The translations under genes and the position numbers were made by a program. Positions 46,805 to 58,354 of a stretch of DNA of 64,000 nucleotides are shown here, piece after piece. This DNA is from Liolophura sinensis (Eukaryota; Mollusca; Polyplacophora; Chitonida; Chitonidae): NCBI RefSeq assembly GCF_032854445.1, contig NC_088300.1, positions 29,929,608-29,993,607 on the forward strand, given 5' to 3'. The notes below the pieces were generated by a model, which saw only the letters and a program-made list of their open reading frames with translations, had not been told where the DNA came from and made no database searches. Every line of letters begins with the position of its first letter. Position 1 is the stretch's first letter.

Positions 46805-47625
46805 CAAGCTGACTTCAGCTATTGGATGACCAATACTTCAGCCATCGAATGAGCAATACATCAACTATCTAGTGGCAATATTTCAGCTATCTGATCACCA
46901 ATACTGCAGTTATCGAATGAACAATACATCAGCTATCTGATGAGCAACACTGCAGCTATCTGGTGGCAATACCTCAGCTTTCTCATGAGGAATACTTCAG
47001 CCATCGAATGAGCAATACATCAACTATCTAGTGGCAATATTTCAGCTGTCTGATCAGCAATACTGTAGCTATCGAATGAACAATACATCAGCTATCTGAT
47101 GAGCAATACTGCAGCTATCTGGTGGCAATACCTCAGCTTTCTCATGAGGAATACTTCAGCCATCGAATGAGCAATATATCAACTATCTAGTGGCAATATT
47201 TCAGCTATCTGATCAGCAATACTTCAGCCATCGAATGAGCAATACATCAGCTATCTGATGAGCAATACTGCAGCTATCTGGTGGCAATACCTCAGCTTTC
47301 TCATGAGGAATACTTCAGCCATCGAATGAGCAATACATCAACTATCTGATGAGCAATACTGCCTCAACTATCTGGTGGCAATACCTCAGCTTTCTCATGA
47401 GGAATACTTCAGCTATCGAATGAGTAATACATCAGCTATCTGATAAGCAGTACTTCAGTTATCTGATGCACAATGCTTCAGCTATCTTTTGGCAATACTT
47501 CAGCTATCTGATCAGTCATTCTTCAGCTACCTGATGAGGCATTCTTCAGCTATCTGATGAGCTATTCTTCAGCTATCTGATGAGCCATTTTTCAGTTATC
47601 TGATCAGCACTACCTCAGCTAATTT
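46805..47625. repeat. 23-bp minisatellite
   Basis: About 35 imperfect copies of a unit like CAGCTATCTGATGAGCAATA + CTT. Variants (GGTGGCAATAC, CTTTCTCATGAGGAA, CCATCGAATGAGC) recur in a fixed order, so longer multi-unit blocks of roughly 140-180 bp have been duplicated. Confidence 0.95.
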
Positions 47626-47782
47626 CATTTGTAGCTTTTCTCACATTAAATTTTGTCTTCAAAATATCAGATTTACAAGACAATTGTTTATTATTCGTTG
47701 CATGGTTTTACTGATGCACCTACAAGAGCTACCTGTCTTTGCCTTGAAAGACCTGTATGACCTTTTTCCGGTCTTAAAACTG

Positions 47783-47845
47783 GAATGAATGATTATGGCT
47801 TGACGCCACATCGGCAATATTTCAGCCATATTGTGGAGAGCTTAA
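47783..47845 (-). mobile_element. LINE-type 3' terminal fragment
   Basis: AATGAATGATTATGGCTTGA then CGCCACATCGGCAATATTTC and AGCCATATTGTGGAGAG: reverse complement of the LINE 3' end seen at 27240 and 31505. Confidence 0.65.
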
Positions 47846-47849
47846 TACC

Positions 47850-48770
47850 GGAAGAATACACACGAGTCATATGGATAAAAAAAATGATAGGTAATATTAT
47901 TAATGCCTTTTAGAGCTAGTAGCCCTGTTTTTCAAAGAATCTAATTTCCTCCACTTGGTTTATAGCAGGGATAAGAAGCTGTACCACAAACCTTACATGA
48001 AATATGTATACTACTTTGGGTGCTTTCATTACGTCCTTAAGAACTCAGAACGTCTCACTGAAGCACTGGAAGCTCGAATACACTTATATATCGTGCAAAG
48101 ACATCTCCACTTGGGATTTCTCTGCTCTGTATACTACCATTCCTCACACACAGATTTAATTAACAGAATTTCTTAAATAGTTGGTGTTTCGATGTTTACC
48201 ATAAAACCTAGTGCAGCTGTGATACATATTTGGACTTACTACATGGTATGTGCTAGCATGGTTTGCGATTTGGATACTGGTTAAATTCATTCGCCTAGAA
48301 AATGCCTAGAGTCTTTTCGGCATTATTGAAAACTGTTGATTGCCTCTCTTTACTTGAATACGTTTAACTTGATGATTACTCTATATGCTTTTTTCACCTT
48401 TTTTGGTGGTTTGTGTTTATTGACATACGGTAATTGACCGGGAAAGTCTATTATGGTTGATGATTGACATGTATGTAAATGTTTGTTTGAACAACTAGAT
48501 CCGCAACTTCATACTTTATCTTATTTTTATGCAATTCATTCTTGCTATAAATAACTATGCGACAGTATCTGCCTTACCGGGTTAACGTGTAGAGTTTAGA
48601 TTCGTCGATGCCTTAAACATAGATCAGTCTTTAAAGCATTGGAGGAAAGGTGATGCAGGACACGAGGGAAAAAGATACAACATCACTGATAACCATACAT
48701 TTTCGAAGAAGAATCGGAGATAAATGATGGAGAAGTCATAGTGACGTCTTCAGGAGAATAGCCTGCATTA
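47850..48770. other. No gene seen
   Basis: No repeat or coding signal identified; one 73-codon frame at 47955-48176 lacks a recognisable domain. Confidence 0.5.
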
Positions 48771-48775
48771 CCTTG

Positions 48776-48992
48776 ACTATACGACGGCGGCTAGCATTAT
48801 GGTGGGAGGAAACTGGGCCTAGCCCGGGTGAAACCCACGACCATCTGCAGTTTGCTATCAGACCTTCCCTCGTACAGCCGGAGAGAGAGCCAGCATGAGC
48901 TGGACTGGAACTCAAAGCAACCGCATTGGTGAGAGGTTCCTGGGTCATTACGCTGCGCCGGCGCGCTAACCGACTGAGCCACTGAGGCCCCT
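48776..48992 (-). mobile_element. SINE-A with complete tRNA-like head
   Basis: On the - strand it starts GGGGCCTCAGTGGCTCAGTC + GGTTAGCGCGCCGGCGC (A box) with B box GAGTTCCAGTCC, and runs to CATAATGCTAGCCGCCGTCG. The final 3' domain and (AAAT)n tail are missing, unusual for a SINE since retrotransposition normally loses the 5' side. Confidence 0.9.
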
Positions 48993-49216
48993 CATTGTTA
49001 AAATAAGTCTGTCTTGAAAGAAAAATTTTCCATTTGGTTTTTGCTTCCAAAAACCAAACCTTGAATAAATAGCCTTCTGAATAATGTAACTGAAAAACTG
49101 ACTAAAAGAGCATGGATAATCTAAATGAAGCACGAAGAAACTGTTTCACATAGGGAATAGAGAACGACACTGTGGATATGGCTATGATTGATAAGTTGAC
49201 ACAAGCTTGCTCTTCA

Positions 49217-50072
49217 CTATAGTTTATTTCTTTCAGAGAGTCGCCTATGTCCATCTGTCTGTAAAATCAGTCATACTCGCTACCAAAATTGCCTTTACTC
49301 ACTGACACGTAACAACACAAGCTCTACACATTGATATGTTCGAAGTTTACGTTATTGCGAGCAAAATGAAGTTATAACACTTTTTCTAATTCATGATGTT
49401 AAAGTCCACAAGCTCGATTTCAACGGCAAGAGCCTATTGCCTCGAATGAAGTCATCCAGTGGCATTCTGGATATTGGGCGGAGCTCAGGATGTTTTGACG
49501 GAGGTCAACCCAGTTACCTAAACTGCTATCGATATTGCTGTAAGCCCAGGTTCTGACACCGCCATATTAAATTATTTACACGTTTTATTATAATATAACC
49601 TTAATGAATGAACTTAATTTTATCTGTTTCAGTATATGATCTCATGGCAGTTTTTAAAGCTGGATATTAGGAAATTTTGTTATATAAAGAACAATGTAGT
49701 CTGTTCGCTGAGATTGCAGTGTAGGTGTGTTACTGCGTGGAGTTTTTCCCGCCGCATTCTGGGTGCACCTATTGTAAAACAAATTATTCTCCACGACCAT
49801 TCCACAGCATGTCACTTGTTTTTGGACAACTATGACGTCACTCGAGGCAATGAGTTCTTGGCGTCGAGGCTGAGCTTATGCAGTTTAACATTATGAGTTA
49901 GAAAAGGTGTTCTGACTTGATTTTCTTTGGAAGAACATGGGCTTCCAGCATATCCATGTGTAGAGCTTGTGTTGTTACGTGTCACGGACTAAAGGAAATT
50001 CTGGTAGCGAGTGTCACTGATTTACAGACAGCTGGATATAGGCGACTCTCTAAAAGAAATAGACTATTATAG
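49217..50072. repeat. Foldback element 2
   Basis: Left arm 49217-49454 and right arm 49832-50072 are inverted repeats. Shared blocks: AGAGAGTCGCCTA, CATCTGTCTGTAAAATCAG, ACACGTAACAACACAAGCTC, TACACATTGATATG (left) and their complements on the right, and ATTGCCTCGA at the inner edge. About 380 bp of unique sequence lies between; a frame there (49636-49896) has no domain I recognise. Confidence 0.85.
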
Positions 50073-50217
50073 AAAAGGTACTATGAGAGATAGGATGTCT
50101 TTGTCTGGCGGCTTAAAGACAAGTTTCCCGAGGAAGGTCACTTTGATTTAAAATGTAGTTAATTGTTATTTTACTTACGTTAATCAGAAGATTATGCTGT
50201 GTCCCTTTTCGTTTGTC

Positions 50218-50348
50218 CGTGGGAAGGTCTGTCAGCCACCTGCGTATGTTCGTGATTGAGTTTCCGCAGAGCTCTTTTCAATTTCCTCACACCACAATGC
50301 TGACCGCCTCCGTATCAGTGAAATGTTCTCCAATTAAATAAATAAATC
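50218..50348 (+). mobile_element. SINE-A 3' half, diverged
   Basis: GTGGGAAGGTCTGTCAGCCA, CACAATGCTGACCGCCTCCG and an AAATAAATAAAT tail. The block between GTGAAATGTTCT and CCAATTAAAT is deleted. Confidence 0.75.
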
Positions 50349-50349
50349 C

Positions 50350-52145
50350 CTAAATATTCAGAAGACCCAGATAATTATATTATATAATTATGTCTTGAAT
50401 ACAATTTACAAGTTAAGCGTGACGTGCTTAGATCCATTATATGACTGAATTCTGTGGGATATCTTCCTACGAACATCCTAGGCGCGAAGGATATTTCAAA
50501 GTGAGTATCAGGTCTATAGATCTACCGATTAGCTCTTGATTGGCTTTATTTTTATCAGGACCTGCAGGTGTTGTCACGTTTTGAGTGAGGACGTGTCTGT
50601 TCAGTTTCCGGTTTTGCCGAATGCGTAGAACAAAACGCTCCGCGAGGGAGCTTATCATGTATGATTTAATAAGGCGAAGGGAATCTCGAGGGGATAAGAA
50701 ATTTATAGTCATCGTTGCCTGGACCACAAACAGTGCGTGCTATTTTATATAGCTCTTTATAGATTGTAGTCTTCCAAGGTTTCCAAGAATTTAGTTTTTG
50801 AAGAGCTAAATGTCTTTGAACAACTCTAAGAACGTAATTACGTAATAGTTTAGTAATAACGTCTGATGTTATTAAGTACACACACTGATGTAGGTTAATC
50901 CTAACCAGTTACCCCACCCATTACCCATGACCGCCGTCTAATAATCCAGCAGAGCAAAATACAAAAAAAATTTAAGGATCAGGTAACTTTTCTTAACGGA
51001 ATACCCATGCACTGTTGGTATATGGTTTCGAAGTATATATCTCGTATTATTTTTACCTAATTAAGAATAATACCAAATGCCCACGGTCATGATGTTATGT
51101 TAGCACTGCTGGTATTTATGACCAGTTTTGGCCTATTTATATGTGACCACTTGATGTGCTCAAAGGATAAATCACCGCTGTCTGTATGTTCAATCTCATA
51201 TCGTAACTCTCTGCATCGCTATATATAAGTACAGCGTGTATAAGTACACCAGTACGGTGTTGTTAATAAACATTTTGAAAGCTAACCGCTGGGCCCTATT
51301 GGTATAAAATATCCCCCCCCCCCTGTTTGAATTGTATACAAGAAGATTATCGACTTAATATTTACATGTAACATATATTGTAAAAGTGTTTGGATTCACG
51401 AGAGGGCCCTGCAGTTTCCTCATTTTACGGCCAACCTTTCGCAAGAATTGTTAGCAGTTTCTTTTGCCTCCACACATGACTCATCTTGATATCTTGTGAG
51501 GAATAGACATAAATACAATCCAGATTCCTCCATTTGTCATAGAGATACAAATCAGAGATTTATATCCTGTATACCAGCCACGTTATGATCTGAGTTGTAT
51601 TACAGTTTGCCTAACCATATGGTCATATGACATGTATTGATAAGTGTGATGTAGTAGGTGTTGCTCCAAAAATGACACTTTGTTTAAACCTGCTTGAATA
51701 ACAAGTGAAATCGTCTAACTCGTGTATGGCATTGATGAACCTTCTTGAACGGAACAGATTCTAGGGAACATCTGAGAAATCTCACTGCATGAAATGCTGT
51801 TAAATTACGAAGAAAATTGATTCTTTCTGACATAACCATGAAAGGATAAACAGCCAGAAACGCCATTTTTCCGTGGTACCAGTAAAATAAATATATTGAT
51901 TGTCCAAAAAAGGATTGAAGGACTGAATGGCTACAGTGATGCAGCGAAATGTCAGAATTAGTGTTTGTCCAAATAAACGAAAAGAGGACAAAGAGACGAA
52001 AATGTCAGTTCACAGAGGTACCTGAAAATTAAACATCAGGACGTGTTTCACAAAACCTGTTTGCCAAAACTTTAATCCAATTTGCAAATCCTGATATTTA
52101 AGCTGGACGCTAAGACTTGGTTAAAATTTCTGTACTAACAGAGTG
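50350..52145. other. No gene seen
   Basis: Contains a C11 run at 51313-51323. Two - strand frames (50881-50666 and 50727-50467) have no known domain. Confidence 0.5.
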
Positions 52146-52149
52146 ATTA

Positions 52150-52336
52150 GAGTACTAGTTCAGTGCAATGACTCAAGTGCCTATCACCATCGGTCGTTAT
52201 GAGTTCAAGTCCACATCATGCAGGTTTCCTCTTCGGTCATACGAGCGGACGTCTGTCAACAGCCTGCGAATGGTGGTAGATTTCCAAAGGCCTCTGTTCC
52301 ATTTCTTCCCCACTGCAATACTGCCAACCGTAGTAT
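52150..52336 (+). mobile_element. SINE-A, old copy
   Basis: AGTGCAATGACTCAAGTGCC, B box GAGTTCAAGTCCACATC, TCTGTCAACAGCCTGCGAAT and CAATACTGCCAACCGTAGTA. Confidence 0.75.
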
Positions 52337-52455
52337 TTAGTTATTTATTTATTTGATTGGTGTTTTACGCCATACTCAATATTTTACATTTAAGACGGCG
52401 GCAAGCATTATTGTGGAAGGCAGAGGCCGGGTGAAACCCGCGACCATCCGGAACT
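52337..52455 (-). mobile_element. SINE-A, 3' part, opposite to its neighbour
   Basis: Tail (AAAT)n, TTGATTGGTGTTTTACGCCA, TACTCAATATTTTACATTTA and GCAAGCATTATTGTGGAAGG. Immediately followed by GTGGTATTAGTGAAATATTG (52457-52476), which looks like the rest of the + strand copy, so this one probably landed inside it. Confidence 0.82.
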
Positions 52456-52479
52456 GTGGTATTAGTGAAATATTGTTGA

Positions 52480-53190
52480 GAACGGGTTAAAGCATTAAGA
52501 AAACAGTGAAACCAACCAGTCTATAGAATGAGCGGTCAACAGTGTATCAACTTGATGTTGGTATGATTTTATAAATTGGGTCGCAATTTTAGGTCAAAGC
52601 TCTAAATCACTTCGTGAAACGCACGTGAAAACAAAGAAAGGTTGTCCGCACCTGGTGTAGAGAATAGGCCGGAACCTAATTCCAGCTGCTGATTGGAAGA
52701 ATCACAGACAACAGCTTCACGAATAAACAATGTGGAATAAAATGTCCCCCAAACACACTCATAATATTGATATATTATGAACATGGGCTAGCAGATGACC
52801 TGAGAAAATGCTTTGTCTGTTTATCGGAGAAAAACACGAGCAATTAACTGCGATGAACTGCATCCAGACGACTTGTCATCAGATGTCCCCACATCAGGAA
52901 TACAGTTCAGGTAATGGTAATTCGCACCTTTTGACGGGATATTCCTTCGCTGATATGTTGACAACGGGTTTAATAAATGAAAGTCCTGTCACCAAATTCA
53001 AGCATTCAACCTTACTTAAATCCATCATCAGGGCATAGAATAGATATCAACACTGGAGAAACTACCGCGCATATAAACTGAATTTGAATTTAATACGCTT
53101 ATGTTATCATAACCAGCATTTTCCTCTGTAGTATGGCGTAAAACATCAACCAGGTTAATAATGAACCAAACATCTTCCGGTCATAGTAAG
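52480..53190. other. No gene seen
   Basis: A short SINE 3' scrap (TAGTATGGCGTAAAACATCA, 53129-53148) is present; otherwise nothing recognised. Confidence 0.5.
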
Positions 53191-53199
53191 CTTAGGTAA

Positions 53200-54910
53200 C
53201 CATCACTAGCTCAGTTAACTGTCGCACATGCAAACCCATCTGGTCTTAATAAGATGTTACTATTGTCACTATTACCAGTCACAAGAGCCACTTCCGTGAC
53301 CCGATGACTTGAACCTCCGCCTCCAAGTCAGGAAACTTCGGGGTCATACCCGGGTCGGGTCATAACGAAGACTTTAAAAATGGTACTTGGTGCTCTTTAC
53401 CGAGAGGTTAGGGCAAGGAAAGATGGCCTGGTTGGGCCGGTGCCAGTATAATGTGACTGAGTGACGGGTGTCATGTCTGTATTCGGCATGATACTATGGC
53501 GGCAAAAAGAGACAGTATATGTACATATGCCTAATGACTCTTTGCCGTCATGGCTGAAACGTTAAGCACATCGTAAAACCCCAGGCATTCATGCATACAT
53601 ACATAACAGTCGCACGTGCAAATGCCATCTGAGTTCAATAAACTTCGATTACCATTACCAGCGCAGCCACTTTGGTATAATAAGTTTCGGTTACCAAAAC
53701 TTCTTGTGAGATTAATAAGCTGTGGTTACTATTACCAAGCGCAGCTGACAGTCACACGTGGAAACTCCTTGTAAGTTTAATAAGCTGTGGTTACTATGAG
53801 CAACACAGGTGAAAGTCGCACGTGGAAACTCCATGTAAGTTTAATAAGCTGTGGTTACTATTACCAGCACAGGTGAAAGTCGCACATGGAAACTCCACGT
53901 CAGTTTAATAAGCTGTGGTTGCTATTATCAGCACAGGTGAAAGTCGTACGTGGAAACTCCTTGTAAGTTTAATGAACTGTGGTTGCTATTACAAGCAGAG
54001 TTGAAAGTCGTACGTGGAAACTCCTTGTTAGTTTAATGAACTGTGGTTACTATTACCAGCACAGGTGAAAGTCGCACGTGGAAACTCCTCGTCAGTTTAA
54101 TAAGCTGTGGTTGCTATTATCAGCACAGGTGAAAGTCGTACGTGGAAACTCCTTGTAAGTTTAATGAACTGTGGTTACTATTACCAGCACAGGTGAAAGT
54201 CGCACATGGAAACTCCTCGTCAGTTTAATAAGCTGTGGTTGCTATTATCAGTACAGGTGAAAGTCGTACGTGGAAACTCCTTGTAAGTTTAATGAACTGT
54301 GGTTACTATTACAATCACAGGTGAAAGTCGCACATGGAAACTCCTCGTCAGTTTAATAAGCTGTGGTTGCTATTACCAGCACAGATGAAAGTCGCACGTG
54401 GAAACTCCTCGTCAGTTTAATAAGCTGTGGTTGCTATTACCAGCACAGGTGAAAGTCGCACGTGGAAACTCCATGTAAGTTTAATAAGCTGTGGTTACTA
54501 TTACAAGCACAGGTGAAAGTCGCACATGGAAACTCCTCGTCAGTTTAATAAGCTATGGTTGCTATTACCAGCACAGGTGAAAGTCGCACGTGGAAACTCC
54601 TCGTCAGTTTAATAAGCTGTGGTTGCTATTACCAGCACAGGTGAAAGTCGCACGTGGAAACTCCTTGTAAGTTTAATGAACTGTGGTTACTATTACAAGC
54701 ACAGGTAAAAGTCGCACGTGGCAACTCCTTGTAAGTTTAATGAACTGTGGTTACTATTTCCAAGCGCAGCTGACAGTCACACAAAGAAACTTCTTGTGAG
54801 TTCAATAAGCTTTGTCTACCATTGATGGATGGACGATCAAACACCTACTGAGTTTGTGATATGCTTGACGTACTATTATTACCAGTGCAGTTCACAGTCG
54901 CACGTACAGT
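53200..54910. repeat. 64-bp satellite-like tandem array, interrupted by a SINE
   Basis: About 20 copies spaced 64 bp apart between 53605 and 54815, plus diverged outliers at 53200-53285 and 54880-54910. The unit carries GTCGCACGTGGAAACTCC, AGTTTAATAAGCTGTGG and TTACTATTACCAGCACAGGT. Two unit types alternate between about 53940 and 54400, giving a 128-bp higher-order period. Confidence 0.95.
53287..53604 (+). mobile_element. SINE-C inside the 64-bp array
   Basis: Head CCGTGACCCGATGACTTG, a B-box region GGGTCATACCCGGGTCGGGT similar to SINE-B, TGCCAGTATAATGTGACTGA, then TTTGCCGTCATGGCTGAAAC, ACGTAAAACCCC-like end (ATCGTAAAACCCCAGGCATT) and a CATACATACATA tail. Array units flank it on both sides. 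Confidence 0.8.
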
Positions 54911-55189
54911 TTTCTGAACCCCCGTCCTCCAAATTTCTGTTGAATTTTATGACCAATACAAGCGTTTTGATAGTGTCGTTGCATGGTGTACGCCCGTATC
55001 GGTTACCCTCTTCCACCCCCAAAATTGACAAAAATTATCTCCCATCGCCAAACTAAAGCTAATCCTCTTTCGCACTTAACTTAAACACATGTGCAAAGTT
55101 TCGGTTAATGGTCTTAAAGGTAACATAAAACGAGCGAGAATATATATTTTCCGTTTCTTTACGTAATGACCCTACAGAGCAAGCCGTTT

Positions 55190-55480
55190 TGATATGTAAT
55201 CTCTCATGTGGAAAACAATTCTAACATAGTCCTTTGTACGTTTGTAGTTCCTTTGTACGTCTCAACATGTAAAATAAACGTTTGTTGTACTGATGTAAAA
55301 TTCGTTTATACATACATTTGTGTACAATACATATTCACATATGTCCAGTTCTTTGTGCATTTAAAAACTTGATTTCGCATATGTAAAAAAATTTCAACAT
55401 TTGTATAATGCGTAATGTACCTTTATTCAGCATGTGTGGAAGTCATTTGTACATATGTAAAAAGTAGGCGCGTTTGGTAC
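55190..55480. repeat. Degenerate AT-rich word repeat, part 1
   Basis: Repeated CATTTGTA, CATATGTAAAA, CTTTGTACGT and ACATGTAAAATAAACG words at 25-45 bp spacing, without a clean period. Confidence 0.5.
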
Positions 55481-55642
55481 CCATCATGTCTAGGATCTTT
55501 CCCGGCTATGAAACGCCGCCACAGTGGCCTGTGAATTATAACAACATGTAGTATATCCCTAAACGCGGTGTTTTTATACCGAAACATGGCCAACACAGCA
55601 AGAGATGAGTTGTAGTTAAACATTTAACAGCAGTAATTACTA

Positions 55643-55775
55643 TGTTTATTTATTTATTTGATTGGTGTTTTGCGCCGTACTCAAGAATAGTTCAATTATA
55701 TACGACGGCGGCCAACATTATGGTGGCAGAAAACCGAACAGATCCCAGGGGAAACACACGACTATCAGCAGGTTT
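55643..55775 (-). mobile_element. SINE-A 3' half with target duplication
   Basis: (AAAT)n tail, TTGATTGGTGTTTTGCGCCG, TACTCAAGAATAGTTCAATT and AACATTATGGTGGCAGAAAA. Flanked by CAGTAATTACT (55631-55641) and CAGTAAATACT (55776-55786), a probable 11-bp target duplication with one mismatch. Confidence 0.9.
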
Positions 55776-56030
55776 CAGTAAATACTGTCGTGCATTTCGT
55801 TAGTAAGGTTAGTAAGGACAGAAATGTTAGTTGGTCTTTCCAGAAACGTAACTATATTCACCAAATTTTGTGTAAACAAGTAAACACTTGTAAGAATTAT
55901 TTCTAAATATTTAGATTTGTAGATGCTTTTTCTTATTTGTGAGATATATCTTACATAGGTAATCTAATCTCACAATCCTACCCTCCCCGCCCTCGGACTT
56001 TTCTGAGCAAATATGCACCCTTATGGTGAC

Positions 56031-56165
56031 TTTATTTATTTATTTGACTGGTCTTGTACGCTATATAATGAGAGAATATTTCACTTATACGACGGCGGCC
56101 ATTACAATTTTGGGAGGAAACCGGGCAGAGCTTGGGGTAAATCCACAACCATCTGCTGGTCACTG
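56031..56165 (-). mobile_element. SINE-A 3' half
   Basis: (AAAT)n tail, TATTTGACTGGTCTTGTACG, ATATTTCACTTATACGACGG and GGGAGGAAACCGGGCAGAGC, ending in GCTGGTCACTG. Confidence 0.88.
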
Positions 56166-56384
56166 TGACTGTATATCTCCGCTATATATTCACTTCTATA
56201 TATCACAAGAACATTTAATACTTTAATCCATAAAATGGACTAACACACATTAGGCTGATAGCACTATGCACTTTTGTTGAGTTAAGCGGCAGCCTGTTAC
56301 AGCATGAATCAGTTCCTCGACGCCGATCCTAGCTTTTATACATTGGTAGATATAAACCCATATTCTATGATTCAGATATTAACT

Positions 56385-56605
56385 ATTCATCGGACCTGCA
56401 ATTCATTTGTACAGAGGTGAAATAAAAAAACTATTGCAACACATGTACAAAAGAATTGCTCACATGCATAAAAATTGTAAATATGTAAAATAAATGTTAA
56501 GTCTAAATATGCAGAATTGTTTAATCCATGAATGCAAATAAATTGTCCCTGTGTGGTCCTTTTTTTTACATTTGTGTAAATAGATTTGTCCTTTCGATAA
56601 TTTGT
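56385..56605. repeat. Degenerate AT-rich word repeat, part 2
   Basis: Again CATTTGTACA, ACACATGTACAAAAG, CACATGCATAAAAATTG, AAATATGTAAAATAAATG and ACATTTGTGTAAAT. Looks like the same array as 55190-55480, now separated by two SINE insertions. Confidence 0.5.
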
Positions 56606-56630
56606 TTGGCCTTTGAATAACAAATATTAT

Positions 56631-56844
56631 TTATTGGATTGGTGTTTTGCGCCGTACTCAAGAATATTTCACTTATACGACGGCGGCCAGCAATATGGTA
56701 TGGAGAAAACCGGGCAAACCTCAAGGGAAACCCACGACCTTCCCACGTATGACCGGAGAGGAAGACAGCATGGTACTGGACTGGCGAGACGCATCTGGGT
56801 CATTGCGCTGCGCTAGCACGCTAACAACTCGGTCAAGGAGATCC
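56631..56844 (-). mobile_element. SINE-A, nearly full length with target duplication
   Basis: TTATTGGATTGGTGTTTTGC through GACGGCGGCCAGCAATATGG to CGCTAGCACGCTAACAACTC, which is the tRNA-like head. TGAATAACAAATATTA (from 56614) and TGAATAAGGAATAATA (from 56845) look like its target duplication. Confidence 0.9.
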
Positions 56845-56849
56845 TGAAT

Positions 56850-58055
56850 AAGGAATAATATACTTCTATATGTTTAAGGACTTGAGTTTCCAACGACCAA
56901 AACTGCGAGGATAAAATTTACACAAAACAGCCACCATACGACTCAAGCCTAATAATTACTAGATCCGGACGAGTATTAAAGTGCACTGAAACTAATGCAT
57001 TAAGTCTGTCATGCAGTTTGTCTACGAAGTTAAGGTCCGCACTGGGTCCGAATTCAGTCAACAACACTAAGAGTAACAACCAGCCGGCACTAACCTTGAA
57101 CTTGACCAATAACCCATTTTTGCAACAGACTTACATCTCTGTTCCAACGTCTGTTTCCCAGGAAATGAATGGATAATTACCTGATTTTACTCCGCCAAAG
57201 TTGGATAAAAGCAAGCAAGTTCATTTACAGTAAATTGTGTAGTTGAATCACAGAACATTGCGCATGTACGTTGACCGACAGCGCAAGAATGATAGCGTCA
57301 AAATTCCATGGAGATTAGAATGCATCAGTCATGCCCATAAGGCAGGCAGTCGTTGCAATATCCTTGAGTACAGAGTAATACCCCATTCAAATGAATACAT
57401 GGAAGCATCCTGAGGCGCATTCGTGTGGATAAGGATTCCTTTCACGATTTCAGGGGCATGTTTCATAGAGCGGTTTCGAGATATAGCCTAAGATTGTAAT
57501 CCACAATTAAGCTCTTAAAGAAAGTATGCTCTGTTTACAATTTCAGCCAAGTTTGAGCATACAGTATCAAATATTTTGCTTTATGAAGGAGATTTAAGAT
57601 TCGGGCTTTGTGAAATGACTTTGTGAAACGGGTTCCAGGAAAAATACCACCTGACATCAATGATATAGAACACATGAAATTTGGTCAGACCTCCCAAACC
57701 ATCTGTCGCAGCGTCTCGCGTTTCTGAACAAAACGGTCATCATGGAAACAAACACCTGCTACATATAAGTGCGACTTTTTAGACGAACTGCACAATAAAT
57801 GCCATATTTGATGAAAACTGACTAAAGCAGTGTTTCCCCATAGAGGTAACAAAAACACCCAATACAGTGGAGGACATTTTGGTGGAATGCAGGTGATCTC
57901 TAACAAACTTCACGTCAGACAACCTAACGTGCCAGAAGAGGTATGTTGCCTACACATGGCCACACAAGAGAACAGCGGATCGAGGGCTGGAAAGTTTCAC
58001 TTTTTGGTTTTCGGTAACATACGTACAGGAATAGGCAGGCTATTTTTTAATGTGA
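56850..58055. other. No gene seen
   Basis: A frame at 57830-58063 (+) and one at 57685-57906 (-) overlap; neither has a known domain. Non-coding as far as can be seen. Confidence 0.45.
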
Positions 58056-58059
58056 TTCT

Positions 58060-58265
58060 ATGATAAATGCGACGACAACACAGCATTTTGCACGATTCTA
58101 GACCAGTGACTTCTAAGAAATTGCAATTGATCACGGCCTTTTCTCCTTGTCCTAATTCTTCTTAATTCTTGGTGGTAAGAGGCCGTATATCCCTGGTTAA
58201 GTGTGATCATTTGCCAGCTATAACACAGTCGTCGCTGCTCTCCTCTCACTCGCTATGCTTAATTA
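58060..58265 (+). repeat. Dispersed repeat DR, copy 7
   Basis: GATTCTAGACCAGTGACTTC, AAGAGGCCGTATATCCCTGG, TGATCATTTGCCAGCTATAA and CACAGTCGTCGCTGCTC, with a deletion of the central AACTGAGGTAAA block. Confidence 0.7.
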
Positions 58266-58354
58266 CATTATGACAAATATGAAACAGTTTTCGAAACTGT
58301 GGATGGGTTTGAATGAAGTTACCTAGTGGAAAGTTGTAAAAGTGACTTGGTATG

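Noticed and set aside
46805-47625. CRISPR-like array
   Set aside because: Units are contiguous without unique spacers, and the context is eukaryotic; it is a minisatellite.
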